DNA of 64,000 nt, taken from Rhytidiadelphus loreus (lineage: Eukaryota > Streptophyta > Bryopsida > Hypnales > Hylocomiaceae). A program made the translations under genes and the position numbers. The DNA is taken from assembly GCA_947034895.1 (NCBI GenBank), contig OX344762.1:24036760-24100759 (forward strand), given 5' to 3'. Within the stretch, counting starts at the first letter, position 1; the number at the start of each line of letters is the position of its first letter. This document shows, piece after piece, positions 23,487 through 34,152 of this stretch. The notes below the pieces were generated by a model. The model did no database searches. It was not told where the DNA came from and saw nothing but the letters and a program-made list of their open reading frames with translations.

Positions 23487-25265
23487 TCAACTCTCCGAAC
23501 GAAGCTCCACCCTTACCCTTTTCAACGAAACAGGACCGGGACCCAGAAGCACGCTCTCGGCAGCACGCTTGCTCGCCTCGGGAACGGCCAGCTCAGCCTC
23601 CTCGCTCTCTGCGGGAACCTTCACCTCGCTGGGCGGCGTACCAGCACCAGCCCTCGTGCTCGCCTCAGGGGAGTCCACCGACTGCACGCTCTCCACGCCC
23701 ACACCCACAACAGGAACCAAAACGGCTCCAGAAACCGCCCCTGAACCCGAACCCGAACGACCACGACCGCCCAAGCTCGCCGCCCTAGGAGCCCTCACCG
23801 GACGGACACCGTCGGGAAACACGTACGCAGGAATCTGCTTAGGCTTCACGTGCGACACGTGCAGACGCATGCTCGGCTTCCACAGCATGTACAGGAACAC
23901 AGAATGCTTGAACTCGGCGATGGTGTGCACCATGTCGAACGGCGCAGACGGCGTCTGCGTGCCCTGCTTCCGCTGCAGCGCCACGAAAAAAGAGCAAACC
24001 GGAGACTTCTTGCTCGCGTCGTGGAAACCGTTAGGGTGCGGGTGGCACTGCAGCAGACCCTGCGTGTCCTTCTCCACCTTCAGGATCAGCTGACGCAGAC
24101 GAGACTCCACCCAACCCTTCCAGATGCGCATCTCCTCCTCGTCGCCGGCCCAAATGTCGATCTGCAGGTAGTTCTTGTAACTCTCGAAGAAAGGAAAAGG
24201 GGCGAACAGCTTCGCCCAGTCCGCAGCCTTCGCGTCCAGCGAGTCGCAAACGCCGTCGCCGCGCTTGAACTCCTCCGTCATCACGCGCAGCGTGCTGCTC
24301 GACACGTTGAAGCTCGAGTTCTGGCAAGGATACGTCGGCGTGATGATCGGCATCAGGTGCGACCGGTCGCGAGGGTTCTTACGAGGATCCCACACAGGAA
24401 GACCCAGAGAACCCTCCTCGATCTCACACAGCATCACGGGGTTAGGCCAGCGCCACTGCTTGTACACCCGGAAGAACCTCGACAACAGCACGCTCGGAAC
24501 TGCGTTAGGGTATAATTGGCAAATGCGAGCCACAAGCAAAGCCCAGTTAACACCTCCCAGAAAACCGATCACATTGGAATAAACCCCGCGCCTCTTGGCC
24601 CACAGCTTCACGTACCTCAGGGTGGTCCGGAAGTGCTCCATGTCCGGCACCAGGCGCAAAATGCGGTCCGTCACGCGACAACCATTCAAACTCCGCACGC
24701 TCTGCTCGTCCACATTCTGCAAAATGCTGTCCTGCAAAATGTCCAGCTCCTCCGGAACCACCCACACAGGCAGACGCGCGTACAGCAGGTCGATCGGGAT
24801 GCCCTGGAACTCGAAGCTCATCACAGGCACATGCGCGTCCGGCACCATGTGCAGCTCCGTCACGCCGTCCGTCCGAGACAGAAGCTCGTGCAGCTCCACG
24901 AAAAAATCCTCCTCGCGCGTCACGTACCGAGGACCCACGCACAGCGTGTCGATGTCGGCGCCCGGACCGTGCACGCCCAGACGGTACGAACCGAACGTGA
25001 AGATCTTGCAACGCGCCTCGCGCACCACCTCCTCGTTCAGGCCCTTGTTCCGGCTCACCTGCTTCACCCACACGTTCACGAGCTCGTCCAACCGACCCAG
25101 CACCTCCTCGCGACGCACAGACTCCTCGCGGCTGCCCTGCAGCGCCAGCGCCGAGACGCACTCCTCGAGCTGCTTGGTGGCGGCGAAGTCCGACTCGGTG
25201 GGATCGGACGTGGAGATCGGCTCCGTCACGCCCAGGTAGCGAGGAGGCGGCTTCTGACCCTCCAT
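23487..25265 (-). CDS. PAPS: Nuclear-type poly(A) polymerase, intronless
   Basis: The enzyme adds poly(A) tails to pre-mRNA 3' ends in the cleavage and polyadenylation machinery. The 592-residue frame begins at the ATG at 25265 (YLGVTEPIS lies 10 residues in); an upstream in-frame extension lacks an ATG. Visible motifs: the nucleotidyltransferase FGSYRLGVHGPGADIDTL with GS at residues 92-93 and metal-binding Asp104 and Asp106; the third Asp159 in GIPIDLLYARL; NVDEQSVRSLNGCRVTD; the central-domain stretch LRYVKLWAKRRG; and the RNA-binding end VSHVKPKQIPAYVFPDG near residue 495. The last 100 residues are Ser/Pro/Val/Glu-rich with basic patches (LKRVRV) that could aid nuclear import. It is shorter than the roughly 700-800 residues typical of flowering-plant nuclear enzymes. 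No intron interrupts it, unlike those genes, and its codons are strongly GC-rich. Which PAPS paralogue it matches is unresolved. Confidence 0.95.
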   Translation of the reverse strand: MEGQKPPPRYLGVTEPISTSDPTESDFAATKQLEECVSALALQGSREESVRREEVLGRLDELVNVWVKQVSRNKGLNEEVVREARCKIFTFGSYRLGVHGPGADIDTLCVGPRYVTREEDFFVELHELLSRTDGVTELHMVPDAHVPVMSFEFQGIPIDLLYARLPVWVVPEELDILQDSILQNVDEQSVRSLNGCRVTDRILRLVPDMEHFRTTLRYVKLWAKRRGVYSNVIGFLGGVNWALLVARICQLYPNAVPSVLLSRFFRVYKQWRWPNPVMLCEIEEGSLGLPVWDPRKNPRDRSHLMPIITPTYPCQNSSFNVSSSTLRVMTEEFKRGDGVCDSLDAKAADWAKLFAPFPFFESYKNYLQIDIWAGDEEEMRIWKGWVESRLRQLILKVEKDTQGLLQCHPHPNGFHDASKKSPVCSFFVALQRKQGTQTPSAPFDMVHTIAEFKHSVFLYMLWKPSMRLHVSHVKPKQIPAYVFPDGVRPVRAPRAASLGGRGRSGSGSGAVSGAVLVPVVGVGVESVQSVDSPEASTRAGAGTPPSEVKVPAESEEAELAVPEASKRAAESVLLGPGPVSLKRVRVELRSES

Positions 25266-25325
25266 CCCGCCCCCACCCTGGCCCCGTTCGTCGCCACTCA
25301 CTCACTGGCAGAGCATGCAGGCTCG

Positions 25326-25333
25326 AACCCTAA
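25326..25333. promoter_or_regulatory. Telo-box-like AACCCTAA, poly(A) polymerase leader
   Basis: AACCCTAA followed by several CCCAAA variants lies about 60 bp upstream of the start codon. Telo boxes are known elements in promoters and leaders of plant housekeeping genes. Confidence 0.5.
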
Positions 25334-25459
25334 CCCAAACCCAAACCAAACCCAATTCCCAATCCCCAACAAAACTCGCACCTCCGCCCAAGAAACAGAC
25401 AGACCCACAAACGCACACCCAACAACCCACGAAATTCGAAACGCACCCACGAGCGTCGA

Positions 25460-25468
25460 AAACCCTAA
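25460..25468. promoter_or_regulatory. Telo box AAACCCTAA, poly(A) polymerase promoter
   Basis: An exact plant telo box lies about 195 bp upstream of the start codon. Its minus-strand reading TTAGGGTTT is the form common around transcription starts of housekeeping genes. Confidence 0.6.
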
Positions 25469-25844
25469 TTCTGCGTCCTCGGCGTCGTCATCCCCAGGAT
25501 CTTCTACAGCGGAGCGATGGCGATGGCGATGGCGGGGGAGCATGTGTGCTCCCTCCGTGAGCAAGTTGGCCCTTGATCGACGAAGACGACGAGGACAACA
25601 ACCTCGCCCATCAGTCTAGAGGAGAGGAGGCCACATGGTCCACAGCCTCGCAGGCAAGCGGCCATTCCTTCAGCTTGTGTGTTCTTCTCCTGGAGCCTCT
25701 CACTTGCTTATTGGAGCGGAGCCCCCTTTTTCTAAAACGCAGGGAAGGAAGGTTCTTGGAAGTTGCGAGGGGATTAGTTCCTGACCTAAATAGCGATAGA
25801 GATTCTACTTGGGAAGAATAAACTAATATTAAGCTTATTAATAT

Positions 25845-26826
25845 GTCTTTGGAACACAACATTTTCATGGAGGGAGAATGGTAGTTAATTCCCATTCTAC
25901 ATTTGGGAACTTGCAAACGCTCCTACACTAAATAGTGAAATTAGGTTGCCCCAGACTATAGTTGACCATGTCTGAAAGTGTTAGATATGAGAAATTAGTG
26001 TGGGGCAACCTAATTTCACTATTCAGTGTAGTTTGTTATGAAGTAGAACTTTATCCCAAAACCATCAAATTTGAGGAAACAGAATTCTATATGTATTTCA
26101 GAAATCAAACATCAAATGAATAATCAAAATACACCAACTGTCTATAGTGGTGGTTTGTAGACGTGTGGTACTACTGATAGGTGACTATTTGAGGCGAAAA
26201 CACTCATGAAAGGAAAATTAAATTGGTTATACAACAAGTTGTGTCTTTGGAACACGACATTTTCATGGAGGAAGAATAGTAGTTAATTCCCATTCTACAT
26301 TGGGAACTTGCAAATGCTCCTAGCGTAGAACTTTATCCCGAAACCATCAAATTTGAGGAAACTAAACTCTATATGTATTTCAGAAATTTTACATTTATGA
26401 ACACCAAATGAATAATTGAAGTACACCAAGTATCTATAGTGGTGGTTTGTAGACGTGTACTACTACCAATAGGTGACTATTTAAGGCCAAAATATTGATG
26501 AAAGGAAGATCAAATTGGTTGTAGAACAAGTCGTGGTTTTGGAACAACAATTTGGCATCTTTATGGAGGAAGAAAGGAATCCCATTCTACATTGTAACCT
26601 TTCAAATGTTGTGGTAAGTAACGAAAGTATATTAAAAAAATCATCAAACTTGAGAAAATTGACAATTCTACATGTATCTCAAAAATTTTACATTCAGGAA
26701 CTCAAATGAACACTTAAAAGTACACCAATTGTAGTTAGTGGTGGTTCTAAGAGGTGTATGAGGTGACTATTTAAGCCCAAAATGTTGATGAAAGGATAGG
26801 CAAAATTGTTGTAGAATAAGTTGTAG
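25845..26826. repeat. Tandem repeat, three units of about 292 bp
   Basis: Units begin near 25845, 26243 and 26535 (anchor TTTGGAACA), each continuing with CCCATTCTACAT and later GGTGACTATTT. The distance between units 2 and 3 is 292 bp. Unit 1 is 398 bp because it contains a MITE of about 103 bp plus its duplication. Unit 3 is the most diverged. The sequence is non-coding and AT-rich. Confidence 0.75.
25926..26028. mobile_element. Small MITE with filled and empty sites in adjacent repeat units
   Basis: CACTAAATAGTGAAATTAGG at the left pairs with CCTAATTTCACTATTCAGTG at the right; the inverted arms, including GTTGCCCCA and TGGGGCAAC, are about 28 bp with one mismatch. Flanks share TA, a possible 2-bp duplication. 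The matching position in the next tandem unit, near 26318, lacks it (GCTCCTAGCGTAGAAC), so the insertion followed the tandem duplication. Confidence 0.75.
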
Positions 26827-29800
26827 GTTCAATTGTGACTCTTTCTTTTTGTCTTCTTGAAATTCCACCACTACATATTATTGAATAGTTTTCTTAAGTT
26901 AAAAATATATTTATGAATTTACTAAATTTTTTAAATTACAAATTATTAAATGTTGCAAAAAGATTAAAATTTTATGGTTATTTTATATATTTGGAAATTA
27001 GGTTGCAATTTTATCAAAATAATCAAAGTATTGTAAATTTTATGAAATTATTAAAAATTATTAAAATTATTAAAAAATTAATCTAAATATCTATAATCTA
27101 TAAATTTAAAGAATTTTGGAATTTGACTATAGACAAAGTCCCTATGCCCTAAAACCTTCAATAGTTGTCACTAGGAGCATGGAGAACCTTTGAGTCTTAA
27201 TGTATTTAAGCTTAACTAGTAAAACATAGGTCCATCAATTTTGTTTTATCCCTTTTTGAATTTTTTCATAAATAGATAGAATTGTGATTTTGTTACCCTT
27301 TGAAAGCAACATCTTGAAATTTTAACATACATTGGATTTGAACTTTTTCTATCTAATTTATCTTGATATGATTTAAGTTCTCCAATTATACCATGATGTT
27401 TGTACTAATATCTTCAGTTTTTATTAATATTCTCATATTATTTCAAATATTTTTTCAATTAATATAATTTTACAAAGATAGTAATTGAAAAACTCATTCA
27501 AATTTCATTTCTATTTTTTTAATATATAAAAATAAATAAAAATACCAATAAATCAAAGGCAAAAAATGATTTTTTTGGAATAGGTATAGGGATTCTATTC
27601 ATAATATTGTTTACTGGTCTCACAAAATAATTTCATCATTGGAGAACATTTCATTTCATGACACTTGAATGAATAAAAAAGAAAGAGAAATAACTCCAAC
27701 CACTCTATGTAGTTGGCATACATGAAGAGTCTATTAGTAACTTAGAGCATCTTTAGTGCTACGTTAGTAACTAGGCATTGTAGGCACTGCAACTATATAT
27801 GCAATTTGTGTTTATGTCCCCTTTTTAAAATTGCATTTCTTCTCGATGTATGCACTTCAATCGAACAATTGTATTCTGAAATCCTAAACAACTCAGTAAC
27901 AACATGGAAGTTGCTCATGTGGTGGATGAAGGTGAAACGGGTGGTTTCACTAGCAAAGTTCTTTCCCTTTCATACCCTTTGAGACTCCATCATCACCATA
28001 ACACATGTTGACCAAAGAGTACAGAGGCACTTGGAGGGCACAACAAAAGACCAATTTTTGCCGTGCTAGAGATTTTTGGGCTCCTAAAAATCGGTTTGAG
28101 AGTTTGAATGACACTTAGATTTAGATCAAACTTCATTTAACATCATTGCTCAAGCCTTGTTGTATTTCTTGATGAATGTCATCATGTTTAACATTAGATG
28201 ACAAAGTGTGATTAAAAACATCAAATTGCATCATCAATACAACAACTACTATGCACCATACTCATTAAACTTTATCACAATGAGGAAATTGTTTTTTAAA
28301 CTAGATATTGTGAATTAATGATGATCTATTTGAATTCATTTATTATTCATCATTCACAATAAAATACAAAGCATGATTTTTCAATCAATTAAAAAACACT
28401 TGATTTGTTAGAATGAAGTGAAATTATTCAATCAATGGTCTCACAATTGAATCTATAAAGTTTTGTCCTTATTTTTTATATTTGATTTTGTCTTTCTTTT
28501 GATCTATTATAAAAAATTCAAAAAATTCATTTTAAAAAGATAAATCAGAGGAGCTTCAATGTGTCTTATTGTTGAAGTGATATGTTGCTAATGAACATGT
28601 GTGAGATTGAATATTAGAATGATTGTAACATGTCATTTAAGAGGTCACTTTGCCTAGAAGGGCCATGTTCAATCAAGTTATCAAAAATTTATACATACCT
28701 ATGAGCAATTGATCTAAAATGCGGTTATTAAGCTAGTCACTTGAGTCCAAATTAAACGGCATTTTCCAAAAGAAAAAAAAATCTACACTAACATATCAAT
28801 GTCAACTTATTTTTTACTTCGATATAAACTAGTATATCTTTAGTTAAATTTCTTTTAAAAGATCATGTCTTAATAAAAGAAGACAACTACTATTAGAAAA
28901 GAAGCGTACTTACTAAAGACAACCCCTTTATTCTTGTATGATAAACCAACATGACCTGTATCATTGCCAGAATGATCAATATGTCATTTCACTGACAATT
29001 GTTATAGAAGCAATGGCAATTCCTTCTTCATTCATATCCATTTCTTTATTCTCTAATTCTTTAAATTTGGAAAATTATCTACAGTATTGAACCTTATTAT
29101 AGTGTATGCAATAAACTTTTGTACCATATCTACCATCAAAGTTGGAAAAATAATATTAAAAATGGATGCCAATTTTTTGAAAATGTATTTTATTGACAAA
29201 AAGACTATTGGTGGAATATTTTTAATTTTCAGAAAATAAATGAATATTTGAATAAAGAACGTTGAACCTACCCATCAGATATAATATTATGATTGTTTCT
29301 TCGAAATTTATTTTTCATATTAAAAATAGTATGTAAGGAAATTTAAAAAAAAGAAAAAGTTAAATAAAATTAAAGTTAAATTAAAGAATCTGCATGATGT
29401 CACAACCATCAAAGCATTCTCTACCTCATCAACTTATAGGCTTGACTGATTGCATATTATTTTATTATTTTTGTCATCAATAAAAACTTCAAAATTCAAT
29501 ATATGTCACTCCATCACACTCCCTAAGGGCTTTCTAATGGTGCCAAGGGCACCCCAATGGTCTAATCACTTTTCATAAACAATTTTCTAATTCCCAATGT
29601 GATAAAATCTTTGAAATTCAATATCTTTGGCATTGAAAGACAAAAAGGCACAAAACTTGCTTTGCATACACATAGTCATAAAGGGCTTTTTAATAGTACC
29701 AAAGGTGCCTTTGTCACCCTAGCAGTTTAGGAGATCCCAAAATACGTCACAAACAAAACAAACATCTAAGGTAGGAATACCATAAACAATTAAAATAAGC

Positions 29801-30900
29801 ATTTCAACCTACAAGATATGGAAAATTCATTGAGAAATTTAGCTTAGTGTGTGTGTGTGCAAAAATAAAGATGACGAATGCAAAAAAGAAAAAGAAAATC
29901 TTCAAAAGTGAATATTTTATTGAATATAAATGTGGATTCTTCATTTGGACCCCATTCTTGTCTCATAGCTTCATCTAAAACGGTTACCTTTAGAACTTGT
30001 TCCTAATAAAGTCCAAGCCAATCAAATTTCAGCAAATCAAATCTTATTCAAAAGCTAGCTATTGTTGGTTTTAGAACACCCTATTGTGCCATTAGGAGGG
30101 GGTGCCATTTATGGTATTCCTACCTTATCTTTAATAGTATAAGTAGATATCCCTTCTTGTAATTTTCAAAAATGATGATTGACATTAAGATGCAAGCACC
30201 CATTATCGTCACTTTGCACAATTGTAGTGTAGGTTTAGCAAAAAACAATTTAAAAGTAGATGCCTTGTTTTTTGGAGAATTGATTTTTTTTAATATATAT
30301 TTTTCATAGAAATAAAAGAATCTTGCATAATATTTTCATTTAAAATATACAAAACCTTAGTTTTTTAGAAAAATTAAATATTCAACGAAGATGTGTTGAT
30401 TTTCGCCTTCACTTAAAGTATTGTGAGGACTTAAAAAACTATTTGAAATTTAGATAAGAAAGTAACACAAATTTCTTTGCAAGTAAAAAAAAGGCCTATT
30501 AAAATGGAAGTAGAACACTTTGGCTCAAACATAAAAAGATCTACATCCTGATTTCATTTTTGTAGATTATGGATAGTAGGGGTTACTTGTAAATCAAGCA
30601 CAACATCTTGAAAAAAAGGCAATGAGTACCAAAATGATGGATTCACACAATGACACTTGTTCAATAGCTTCTCTACATGGCTTTGTGTAATGAAGATTTA
30701 CTGTCATTTTCTACAACAATCATGGCCTTTTTTTAGGCGATGATACGTAGATAGTGTCCACAATGACTTTTCATACCTTAAAGTAGAAAAATGGAATATT
30801 CTTCAATTTTCCATTCTACAGCATAATCTTTTTCTTCATCCAATGAACCTAAAATATTTCAAATGACCAAGGTGACAACAATGAGCTATTCTACCTTATG
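26827..30900. other. AT-rich intergenic region, no gene recognised
   Basis: Four kilobases of AT-rich DNA without a convincing frame on either strand. Recognisable pieces are a repeat fragment with TTAGAGCATCT near 27744, a short GT run near 29850, and a pair of 20-bp inverted repeats around 29767-30127. Confidence 0.5.
29767..30127. repeat. Inverted pair TAAGGTAGGAATACCATAAA spaced by 321 bp
   Basis: The 20-bp word TAAGGTAGGAATACCATAAA at 29767-29786 is followed by its exact complement at 30108-30127. This could be the terminal repeats of a 361-bp non-autonomous element. The next bases do not match and I see no clear target duplication. Confidence 0.45.
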
Positions 30901-33900
30901 CACTCGACCAGGAGCATGTAGCACCCAGTTTCTCCAGCACAAGATACACCACTGAACGCGGAAACCTTCAGCACACTTGGTAAAATCGATCAGAAGACCA
31001 TAATATGAAATGTCACAGAACGTTACAAAACCTCAACTGCATTTAGCTAAAGAATATTCTTGCCATTCTAGCAACTTCTAGAAGTTCTTCATACCAAAAG
31101 GGGATAACAGTTTGCACCAAATGGATTGTTTCTGATAATGTCACAGGGTTAAAGAAACATACCCATTTTTTCGTTAATTTTGAAGAGCTTGCCGCAAAAC
31201 CTTATATCTCCAGTTAGAAGGGCTTGAATAACATCCTTGTGCTGATTTTAAGGCAAACCTGAAGGTTGGTACCTGAATTAGAAGATGAAAAATCCTGCGG
31301 AACAATTCGAGTAAAGAAACTCGTACGACATAGAAGACACTTCATCTGTTGCTCAATGAGAATCACAAACGAGTTGCTAGCATACCTCAAATAAACAGTA
31401 TCACTCCAGCAACGACTTGGAGGGCATCACCTCTGATGAAAGCTTCACAGGAATAAGTACTTCAACACCGTCCTGCAATCAGGAAAAAAAGATCATGGCC
31501 TTGAAGGAGATCATTGAGTAATCCTTACGTTGACTCCAAGATAATGTACTTAAGCTGCCGCTTTATAAATAGCCACTAATTTTGTTGATCAACACAGGCA
31601 TTGGTGATGTTATATGTCTTTGTCGCGTCAGAAAGACGCCACGAAGACATAGCCCTGGTAGCCTTTTCCAATGGGTTATTCAATCAATGCCTCACCTAAT
31701 ATTGCTCCTCTACAATGGGTCACAATGCACTAGAGTATACATAAGCTTTTGGTCAGCTGCACTCAAGATGATAATCGTCAAAAAATTGCATCCCGGCCCA
31801 AGTAACATGACATGATTGACAATTGCCGAATTCACACGAATAGTCGTATGAATGCTAACAACGTTAAAGATATAACAAGTAGTAAAGATTACGAGGTGAA
31901 AAGGAGGACGAGATTTTACAAGCACAAATTGGTCGTTGAATACTCCCAAGAGCCCGGTATATAACATGTAAGTTACTTGTAAACTTAGCAACAGAAGAAA
32001 ACCAGCCAGAGCAGAGATGTAAATTCGTTGTAAAGGGTAAAGTTTAGAAAATATTCTCTTTGAGGCTTTATCCACTTCTTAGTATTCTAGAGTCAATCCA
32101 GTTGCTTACGATTAGGCAGACGATCCTGATCCCGATCCCGATCCAGGAAATTCTTGGAAATAAAAAAACACGCGCAGTCTCTACGCTCCGAGTAATTCTT
32201 CTACACAAGTGCATTGTTCCCAGCTGCATCGATCAACAAGAGAGAAATTTGCTTAGAGAATCTCTTCAAAGGAGAGCATAGAAGTCCTGGGCTCATTCGG
32301 CATCATGCAACTCCCATTAACGGTCATCTCCTTGTCGGCCAGAACAGCAACGGATGGCGAGTTTTACTAGCAACAATTTGACCATAAGACGGATACAGGT
32401 CGGGAAATGGCAATTACGTACATTCAAACAGTGGGAGTCGCAAGGCAAACCAGGAATAAGCAGAAATGAATTGTGTCATTTAATACGTACTAATTGAAGA
32501 GCATTGTGCGACTAAGGTTGCAGAAATAACAATTTCCTCATCAATAATTCGCAGCTCACGGGCAATTATGTGCAGAGCATTCATAGCCCGAGCTCACTCC
32601 CAATCTCAAAATTCCTGAAGGAAAGCACCGTGATCAGCCAAATTACTCCCCTAAAATATCAAAGTTTCATGGTTTTAAAACGACCAATTCGATAGATCAT
32701 ATTCTGAGAAATACAATTCAGATGGGGGTCAATTTATCACCAGACTTGGTGAAATACACCGCATGTATTGGTCGAAAAATAGGATAAAATAGGACAAAAG
32801 AAAGCCCCGAAATGGCTTACTCAAAACTGCATAAGAACACTAAGTCTATTAGGGCTTTTGATTATTTACAGGTTAAAGGATAGACAAAGTCATCTTCGAC
32901 CGGCCGATCAGTAAAGAACAATCCAGGTCAATTCGACAAATAAAAGTCTTGTCGCGCACATACAAAGCGGACTTCTCCAAAGCGTTGTAGGAATCAACAA
33001 AACGTTACTGGACAAAACATTGCATGCACATGCGTTGCCCCTGCATTTCTCCCAGACTGCAACCTTTTCCAGCTGTCTCGACAACCTGTTATAATCCTGG
33101 CCCTAGATCTACAAGAACAAATATGAAGTGTAAGGGAAACAAAAAGAATTCTATCAGACCAGTCTCAGAACTCAAGCCCTGAAGACAGATTTTAATACTC
33201 AAGCCAATGATAATAGGCACTCCACTCTACCAACACTAGGTCTCTGCCGTGCCTACCACTGATTTAGGGAGTATATAATAAGACATTATTGCATCAAGAC
33301 CTGCAGACACACCAATGACCATAACCAGAAAGTGCATTGTTGTATGAACCGGCCATTCTACTTCTGAGAAACGTACCACTAGTCCACCTTCAACAAAATA
33401 GTTTACTCGGATCCTAAATCTATACATTAAACGTAAGGTGGGTGTTTTGTTTGATTGTAAGCAATCGGGACCTAACTTAAATCTCGACAATCGTGAAGGC
33501 GAGGTGTCCTTGGTGCTGTCAGGAAACCGGCCTTGATGAGGGAGGGAGGCACATTGCAGGTTTCACACAATTTGGTCATGCAGACAATAGACGGTATTCA
33601 ATTTTCATCTCCAAATATTACAGTAACGAAGAAAAACACCTCACGGCACTAGAAATGAGAATTTGAGCAGAAGTTGGACGCTGTAACTTAATCGTCCTGA
33701 CATGAGCAGTACTGGTCAGAGTAAATCAAGCAGAATTAAACCTGTGATAATCATATGCAAAGTACAACGGATCATTGCCTTGAGGAGCTCTCAATGTTGC
33801 TCAACTTTGCAAAACAAGATGTCGAGAATTCCTTATCAAGTCAATTCAAAGGGTGATTAACATAATCTCTACAATGTCACGGCGGCAACGACAGAGGTCA

Positions 33901-34150
33901 TAACTAATCGCAAATAAAAAGAACTCAAAATCACAATATGAAAAAACGAAAATGCCTCAAAACTCTGTGATTTCCTGCGAGTCAATTAGGGTTCGAGAGC
34001 ATTCTCTTCTGCGGGACGATGGATGATTTCTGGATCGATGTCGTCCAAGACCACGACGAATTCATCCGTTCATTAAGTGCATTCAGTTCTACACGCTTTC
34101 CAAATTTTGCAGCTGGAGTGGCAATTACTACCGTAAGAGTCAAACTTGAA
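30901..34150. other. Higher-GC, non-repetitive island with possible exon fragments
   Basis: Compared with both flanks this 3.2-kb block has visibly higher GC and no repeat relatives in the window. It includes a TATAAATA word at 31564-31571. On the minus strand, acceptor-preceded open pieces end in stops at 31401 (72 bp, contains DGVEVLIPVKLSSEV) and 31174 (contains VPTFRFALKSA). None matches a family I know, and I could not link exons into a frame-consistent model. It may hold an unrecognised gene, a long non-coding RNA, or gene relics. Confidence 0.35.
34019..34132 (+). CDS. Possible first coding exon of an unidentified or truncated gene
   Basis: A start codon in good context (GGGACGATGG) lies about 25 bp downstream of a telo-box-like TTAGGGTT (33986-33993). 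The frame encodes 38 residues starting MDDFWIDVVQDHDEFIRS and ends at a plausible donor ACC|GTAAGA. Read without splicing it stops at about 34150. No downstream exon was found: the following 2.7 kb is AT-rich repeat. The gene may have been cut off by repeat insertion, or a very long intron may follow. The opposite strand is also open here, so strand is uncertain. I recognise no family. Confidence 0.3.
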
Positions 34151-34152
34151 TG

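Larger units (their letters stand above)
25298..25543 (-). other. Upstream open frame in the poly(A) polymerase leader
   Basis: An 81-codon frame starts at an ATG at 25543 and stops at 25298, about 30 nt before the poly(A) polymerase start codon. Its composition (RHRHRH, acidic run DDDAEDAE, then a hydrophobic Val/Trp/Gly stretch) resembles no protein I know. If the transcript begins upstream of 25543, this uORF could reduce translation of the main frame. If transcription starts nearer 25460, it is not in the mRNA. Confidence 0.3.

Noticed and set aside
24516..25619. Long plus-strand open frames (up to 367 codons) opposite the poly(A) polymerase
   Set aside because: They mirror the GC-rich codons of the real minus-strand gene, are His/Arg/Gln-rich without motifs, and change frame against no conserved sequence.
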